A stretch of DNA of 64,000 nucleotides from positions 1,667,110 through 1,731,109 of the forward strand of contig NZ_CP123991.1 of assembly GCF_029919255.1 (NCBI RefSeq). Direction: 5' to 3'. Origin of the DNA: a cyanobacterium endosymbiont of Epithemia clementina EcSB. GTDB taxonomy: Bacteria > Cyanobacteriota > Cyanobacteriia > Cyanobacteriales > Microcystaceae. Position 1 is the stretch's first letter; every line of letters begins with the position of its first letter. Below are positions 58,960 to 64,000 of the stretch, in pieces. The position numbers and the translations under genes are program-made. A model generated the notes under the pieces. That model saw only the letters and a program-made list of their open reading frames with translations, had not been told where the DNA came from and ran no database searches.

Positions 58960-59160
58960 TAATCATAAATTAGTATTTGTTACCGTACCATCATCGAGTA
59001 TTGGGGAAGTTCTCATTCAAAAATTTACGACTCAAGGAGTAAAGGTCGCGTTATCAGCTTATCGAGTAGATCACTCGCAGAAAATTGCTGATTAAATTTT
59101 TCCTTCAGGAGAAAGAATACTGATTATTTTTGGGGGTGTTAACTAAGAGTAATCTTCAAG
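58960..59160 (+). pseudogene. Short-chain dehydrogenase/reductase N-terminal relic
   Basis: The plus strand reads KLVFVTVPSSSIGEVLIQKF then TTQGVKVALSAYRVDHSQKI and IFPSGERILIIFGGV. This is the NAD(P)-binding start of an SDR protein (VxVITGASSGIGxxxAxxFAxxGAKVALAARRxxxLxxIA). The glycine motif has lost its first two glycines (now VPSSSIG), a stop follows, and the catalytic part is absent. Confidence 0.7.
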
Positions 59161-60066
59161 AGCAACAGTATCTATAATACCGAATAAATTTATACATATT
59201 AATGTGATTGTTATCAATACTGGATAATTCTTAAAAGATAATTTAGAAGACATTTGTCTCGAAGATTATCAAAGTTAATGAGATGATAGTTTATTAGAGG
59301 TCTTATAGACTATTTATGCATCCTTAAATTTTTTTAAAAAAACTAAAAGAGGGCTAGTGATTATAAGTGCAGCATGCAAAATAATATTAATCTTTTGACC
59401 ATGTTATTTTTTTATATAACAATTTGTTATGGCAACGGCTCAAGTTTTTTTTTAAAAATAATTACTGTCGATAAAGCTACAATAAAATAAATAAAATTTT
59501 TAGTAAATAAATAGATTATAGATTATAGATTAATAATAATTCAGAAAAAAATGAATTTTTTGTATATAAAAATAATAAAAAAATATATGTGATTATAAAA
59601 TCATATGCCAGTGTTTAAAAACTAAGTAAAAAAATATCAATGCTGTTGAATACTTCAAAATTTGTACAATTGATAAGTTTAGTACATATTAGTTTTTCAG
59701 AAGTTTTACATTTGACAGTCTTTTATTTATTCAAATGTAAAGCGCTATCAAATCAACGATACCTAGACTAACTAAAAAATAAAATTTTAGATAAAAAACA
59801 GTATTTATAAACCAGAATTGATTCATATTATTAAGTTAATTTATAGTAAATAATCTAAGTGTATGGTTTTAAACCATCAAGATTGGTTAGTCAAACTTTA
59901 TGATAATCTAGTGTTTACCTTGTCTAATTTTTGGAGAACTGAGGTCGTCATACTTAACTTTTCTATAAAAGTAAAAGTTTTTTCAAAAAAAGTTACTCAT
60001 AAACTAGGATATATTCGCTTTTTTCAAGAAAGAAACATAAAAATTATTGTCAATAATTGATTATTT

Positions 60067-60099
60067 AATAGAGCTATAATCAATAATTATAGCTCTATT
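60067..60099 (+). terminator. Terminator-like hairpin with U-tract
   Basis: AATAGAGCTATAAT (60067-60080) pairs exactly with 60086-60099 across 5 nt and is followed by TTTTTAGTTTT. It is the best rho-independent terminator form in this gap, although no confirmed gene lies upstream; it may belong to a lost gene or to an unannotated RNA. Confidence 0.65.
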
Positions 60100-60183
60100 T
60101 TTTAGTTTTATAACCCTATAGTTAATTTGGTCATAAATTCCTATATCTTACCTTCCCTATTTTTTGAAAAATAGCAATTTTTA

Positions 60184-60230
60184 ATGTTCTTTCATTCTAT
60201 AATTCTCTATTTTTCAGAATGAAAGAACAT
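60184..60230. repeat. Perfect 15-bp inverted repeat, 17-nt loop
   Basis: ATGTTCTTTCATTCT (60184-60198) pairs exactly with 60216-60230, 73 bp before the IS607 relic. It could be a transposon end or a terminator. Confidence 0.72.
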
Positions 60231-60302
60231 CGACTCTTGAAGATCAAAAAAGTCTAAGTAACAATAAATAGTGCATAAACCTAAATTAGGTAGACTTCAC
60301 CA

Positions 60303-60590
60303 ATGACTAAACAAACTAGAAATAATAATCTTATTGTGATTAGAAAAACCACTAAACTGTTAGGGGTGAATACAAAGACTTTTCGTTGTTGGGAACAAGA
60401 AAAAAAATCCATATCACGAGAACTGCTGGGGTTCGTCAGTGGTTTAATATGAATAAATTGTTCAGGTTTCAAGTTGGATATGTCTAAAGTTTTTAATACA
60501 CAAGTTATTGTTCTTAACAACCCCGAAGATGAGTCTGATCAAGATGAGATCACCGAAAATTTTAAGAGATGTGATTAACTTATTCAAATC
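60303..60590 (+). pseudogene. IS607-type serine resolvase (TnpA) relic
   Basis: It begins at an ATG with a MerR-like DNA-binding start: KTTKLLGVNTKTFRCWEQEK, then in another frame ISRTAGG-like and VRQWFNMNKLFRF, matching the (R)TxGGxRRY region of IS607 recombinases. Later comes VIVLNNPEDESDQDEITENF, like the resolvase's VxVLNxEDxSxQEELxED segment. The catalytic serine region between them is missing. The minus-strand open frame here (60281-60520) is a shadow. Confidence 0.65.
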
Positions 60591-60844
60591 TCAGATCGGA
60601 GAAAACCCTAACTAAACAAATATGAAAACTCCTTACTTTAAAAAGTTTGATAAAGATTGAGGCATTTTCTTCGCAAAGGTGAAAGACGTGCTGCAGGTTT
60701 GCCAAAGAATATTTAGAGATGAACTCTTTCTCCCCTTATTGCTATACCCCTCATCGTGTTCCGTTATCTCTACAGTAAGGGTGAGGAAATCCCTCCCTCA
60801 GTTATCAGAAAATCCAGACAATTCTTATTTCGATGACGGAATTA

Positions 60845-60871
60845 TTAGCACTCACTCCTATTGAGTGCTAA
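60845..60871. promoter_or_regulatory. Perfect CIRCE operator (HrcA binding site) upstream of groEL
   Basis: TTAGCACTC (60845-60853), nine bases, then GAGTGCTAA (60863-60871) is an exact match to the CIRCE inverted repeat bound by the heat-shock repressor HrcA. It lies 285 bp before the groEL ATG, with no groES between. It is therefore the likely heat-shock control of groEL, or the leftover operator of a lost groES operon. Confidence 0.92.
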
Positions 60872-61156
60872 ATTGACATAAGTAGGGTCAAACCGTCCCG
60901 AAAAATATTCACTCAGGACAACCTTATTCAATTCAAACTAGAGAATTTGGTTTTTTAACTCTAAATTAGTTCTGAGTGTGAAGCACTACGCATTAAGGTT
61001 AAAACATTGGCACAAGAATTGGCACAAACAGCCAACTCTGTGTCCCTGGTCTTTTACAAGTAGGCGTAGCAGCGTAGCTCACCTGAAGCTTTTGAAGCTT
61101 TCTAAATCAGGGGAGTTGTCAATATAGAGAGTCACCAAAGTACCTAAGAAAAAATC

Positions 61157-62833
<1,677 letters not shown>

Positions 62834-62874
62834 TTCCCTAGGCTCTCAAGGTTCCCCATCTTGCATAATTTTTT

Positions 62875-62909
62875 AAAGAGAGATGTTCTTTTGAATGTCT
62901 CTTTTTCTT
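62875..62909 (+). terminator. Terminator-like hairpin after groEL
   Basis: AAAGAGA (62875-62881) pairs with TCTCTTT (62898-62904), followed by a T-rich tract. It lies 42 bp after the groEL stop. Confidence 0.6.
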
Positions 62910-62924
62910 TGGCTAAAAAAACAC

Positions 62925-62980
62925 AATCACTAATTAACATTTTTTAAAAAATGTAATTTAAAAAATGTTAATTAGTGATT
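62925..62980. terminator. Perfect 24-bp inverted repeat after groEL
   Basis: Arms 62925-62948 and 62957-62980 are exact reverse complements around an 8-nt loop (core CACTAATTAACATTTTTTAA). It may act as a second, bidirectional terminator between groEL and the efflux adaptor gene. Confidence 0.6.
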
Positions 62981-63116
62981 AAGTGTCCTTTAGAGTTGAT
63001 TGCTCAAAAGTCTCTTAAGCAAGGTTTATTCTATTATCAAAGAGAAGAATAGGAGAAACGTTAATATAGTGGGAACAACTCTTTATCTTTAGTTTGTTTT
63101 TGTACTAGTAGTCCCT

Positions 63117-64000
63117 ATGGAAGTTCCTGTAATTGGTAAGTTAAACAGTCCCCTCCCTTTGATTTTAGCCCTGATGACTGGGGGCATCATCTTGGTCGGT
63201 GGCATGACCTACAAAATCGTTGAAACCCCAACTGCCGAAATTAAACTGAATGACTTAACCGTTCTGGTCAAACGGGAAACCTTGGCAGTAGAAATTGAAG
63301 CAAGTGGAACACTCGAACCTATGGAGAGTGTCAATCTTAGTCCGAAAAATCCAGGGAGACTACTGAAATTATTGGTACAACAGGGAATGTCTGTTAAACA
63401 AGGGCAAGTTCTCGCAGTCATGGAAAATACAGAGGTTCAAGCCGAAGGAAAACAAGCTCAAGCAAATTTTCAAAAAGCGGTCGCTGAACTTGAAGCAGCT
63501 AAAATTACCATCCCTAGTGAAATTAACCAAGCTCAAACCCGACTTATTCAAGCTGAAGCTCAACTTGAAGAAACTCAAGCGAATCTAGCACGAGCTCAAC
63601 AGAGAATCCCAAGATACATTGAGCAAATTAAGGCACAAATATTGGCTGCTCGTTCTCGCACTCAATTAGCAGCTTCGCGCGTCAAGCGCAATGAAGAATT
63701 AATGAAAGAAGGAGCAATTACCCACGATAGTTTTGATGAAGTGATTAGTGACTATCATAATGCAGAAGCAAATTTACTCGAAATTACCCAACGGCTCGAA
63801 CAAGCCCAAAACACAGCTAACCCAGAGATTAGTCAACTACAACAAGACATTATCCGATCTCAAGCTGCCGTTACTGAAGCAAAAATTGCTTTTGAAGAAC
63901 GGAAAAAAACAGCTCAGGCTGAAACCAGTCGCCTAGAAGCTTCTGTCACTGCTGCTAAGGCAGAATTAGAAAGAAAGATGATTCAATTCCAAGATACAGC
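63117..64000 (+). CDS. HlyD/RND-type efflux periplasmic adaptor, N-terminal part (cut by window edge)
   Basis: The frame opens at an ATG (MEVPVIGKLNSPLPLILALM) and stays open to the last base, about 294 codons, so the C-terminus lies outside. One membrane anchor helix (about residues 13-34) is followed by the first half of a lipoyl/barrel-sandwich domain (ASGTLEPMESVNLSPKNPGR...VQQGMSVKQGQVLAVMENTE) and a long alpha-helical coiled-coil hairpin rich in A, Q, E and K (about 105-290). This is the adaptor that joins an inner-membrane pump (RND or MacB-type ABC) to an outer-membrane channel. The pump gene would be expected just downstream. Substrate unknown. Confidence 0.87.
   Translation, partial: MEVPVIGKLNSPLPLILALMTGGIILVGGMTYKIVETPTAEIKLNDLTVLVKRETLAVEIEASGTLEPMESVNLSPKNPGRLLKLLVQQGMSVKQGQVLAVMENTEVQAEGKQAQANFQKAVAELEAAKITIPSEINQAQTRLIQAEAQLEETQANLARAQQRIPRYIEQIKAQILAARSRTQLAASRVKRNEELMKEGAITHDSFDEVISDYHNAEANLLEITQRLEQAQNTANPEISQLQQDIIRSQAAVTEAKIAFEERKKTAQAETSRLEASVTAAKAELERKMIQFQDT

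Larger units (their letters stand above)
58916..61156. other. 2.2-kb decayed gap between ruvC and groEL
   Basis: Contains an SDR relic (58960-59160), hairpins (60067-60099, 60184-60230), an IS607 relic (60303-60590) and the CIRCE operator (60845-60871), listed separately. 59250-59860 is very AT-rich. A 65-codon frame at 59863-60060 ends just before a terminator-like hairpin but matches no family I know. A 61-codon frame at 60679-60864 runs into the CIRCE element and is not called a gene. Confidence 0.6.

Noticed and set aside
59863-60060. 65-codon open frame followed by a terminator-like hairpin
   Set aside because: No family resemblance and composition like translated AT-rich DNA; kept only as a note in the gap entry.
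60679-60864. 61-codon open frame before groEL
   Set aside because: It ends inside the CIRCE operator and resembles no known protein; it is not GroES.

Overview
The window looks like chromosome of a nitrogen-fixing unicellular cyanobacterium in advanced genome reduction. Cyanobacterial marks are NdhL, the cyanobacteria-restricted families DUF3007, DUF3318 and DUF3370, the gene order ndhL / DUF3007 / trpA, a GroEL2-type chaperonin, and at least five copies of the HIP1 octamer GCGATCGC. The nitrogen-fixation mark is an intact CnfR (PatB)-type ferredoxin/HTH regulator. DNA is AT-rich. By my tally of the intact genes only about 53% of the window is coding, and the wide gaps hold recognisable gene corpses and transposase relics. 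That low density plus heavy pseudogene load fits the diatom 'spheroid body' endosymbionts (Epithemia/Rhopalodia, Cyanothece/Crocosphaera lineage) better than compact UCYN-A. The organism assignment is inference; no database was searched. I saw no tRNA, rRNA, CRISPR array or plausible prophage.

Layout. 0-5.7 kb: tautomerase, flavin reductase and HemW, then a dead PIN/TRAM gene and cnfR, all intact genes on the minus strand. 5.7-7.9 kb: a long gap without a gene. 7.9-15.3 kb: nadC, a decayed pentapeptide gene, trpB, a 2.8-kb graveyard with an IS630 relic, and proS. 16-21.4 kb: a dead sugar transferase, DUF3318, a TauE-type permease and an ETHE1-like persulfide dioxygenase split by an IS982 relic, a perfect 106-bp tandem duplication, and rplI. 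21.4-30 kb: a dead Kir potassium channel, pyrD, a second IS630 relic, a class V aminotransferase, trpC, an intact ParE-type toxin-antitoxin pair, and rnz. 31-38 kb: ftsW, DUF3370, a lumenal pentapeptide protein, purK, a dead Uma2 gene, and a DegT aminotransferase. 38-46 kb: dead sulfotransferase and DUF29 genes, an MsbA-like exporter, an LpxB-related protein, trpA, DUF3007, ndhL. 48-53 kb: a sugar-type ABC ATPase, an SGNH hydrolase, aroK, rpsU, a pentapeptide protein. 55.7-64 kb: recA, LapA-like, a nitrilase-family amidase, ruvC, SDR and IS607 relics, a CIRCE operator, groEL2, and the start of an efflux adaptor cut by the window edge.

Functional reading. What survives is core metabolism (tryptophan, shikimate, purine, pyrimidine and NAD synthesis, translation, recombination, division, respiration) plus nitrogen-fixation control. 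What is dying is largely envelope and environment functions: sugar transferase, sulfotransferase, K+ channel, mobile elements, Uma2/DUF29 accessory genes. That is the pattern expected of an intracellular N2-fixing partner.

The most unusual structural signal is a set of at least 17 perfect or nearly perfect long inverted repeats (stems 14-26 bp) scattered through otherwise decaying DNA, some inside or at the edge of pseudogenes. Two of them share a TA...CACACTAG terminus, like a small fold-back mobile element.
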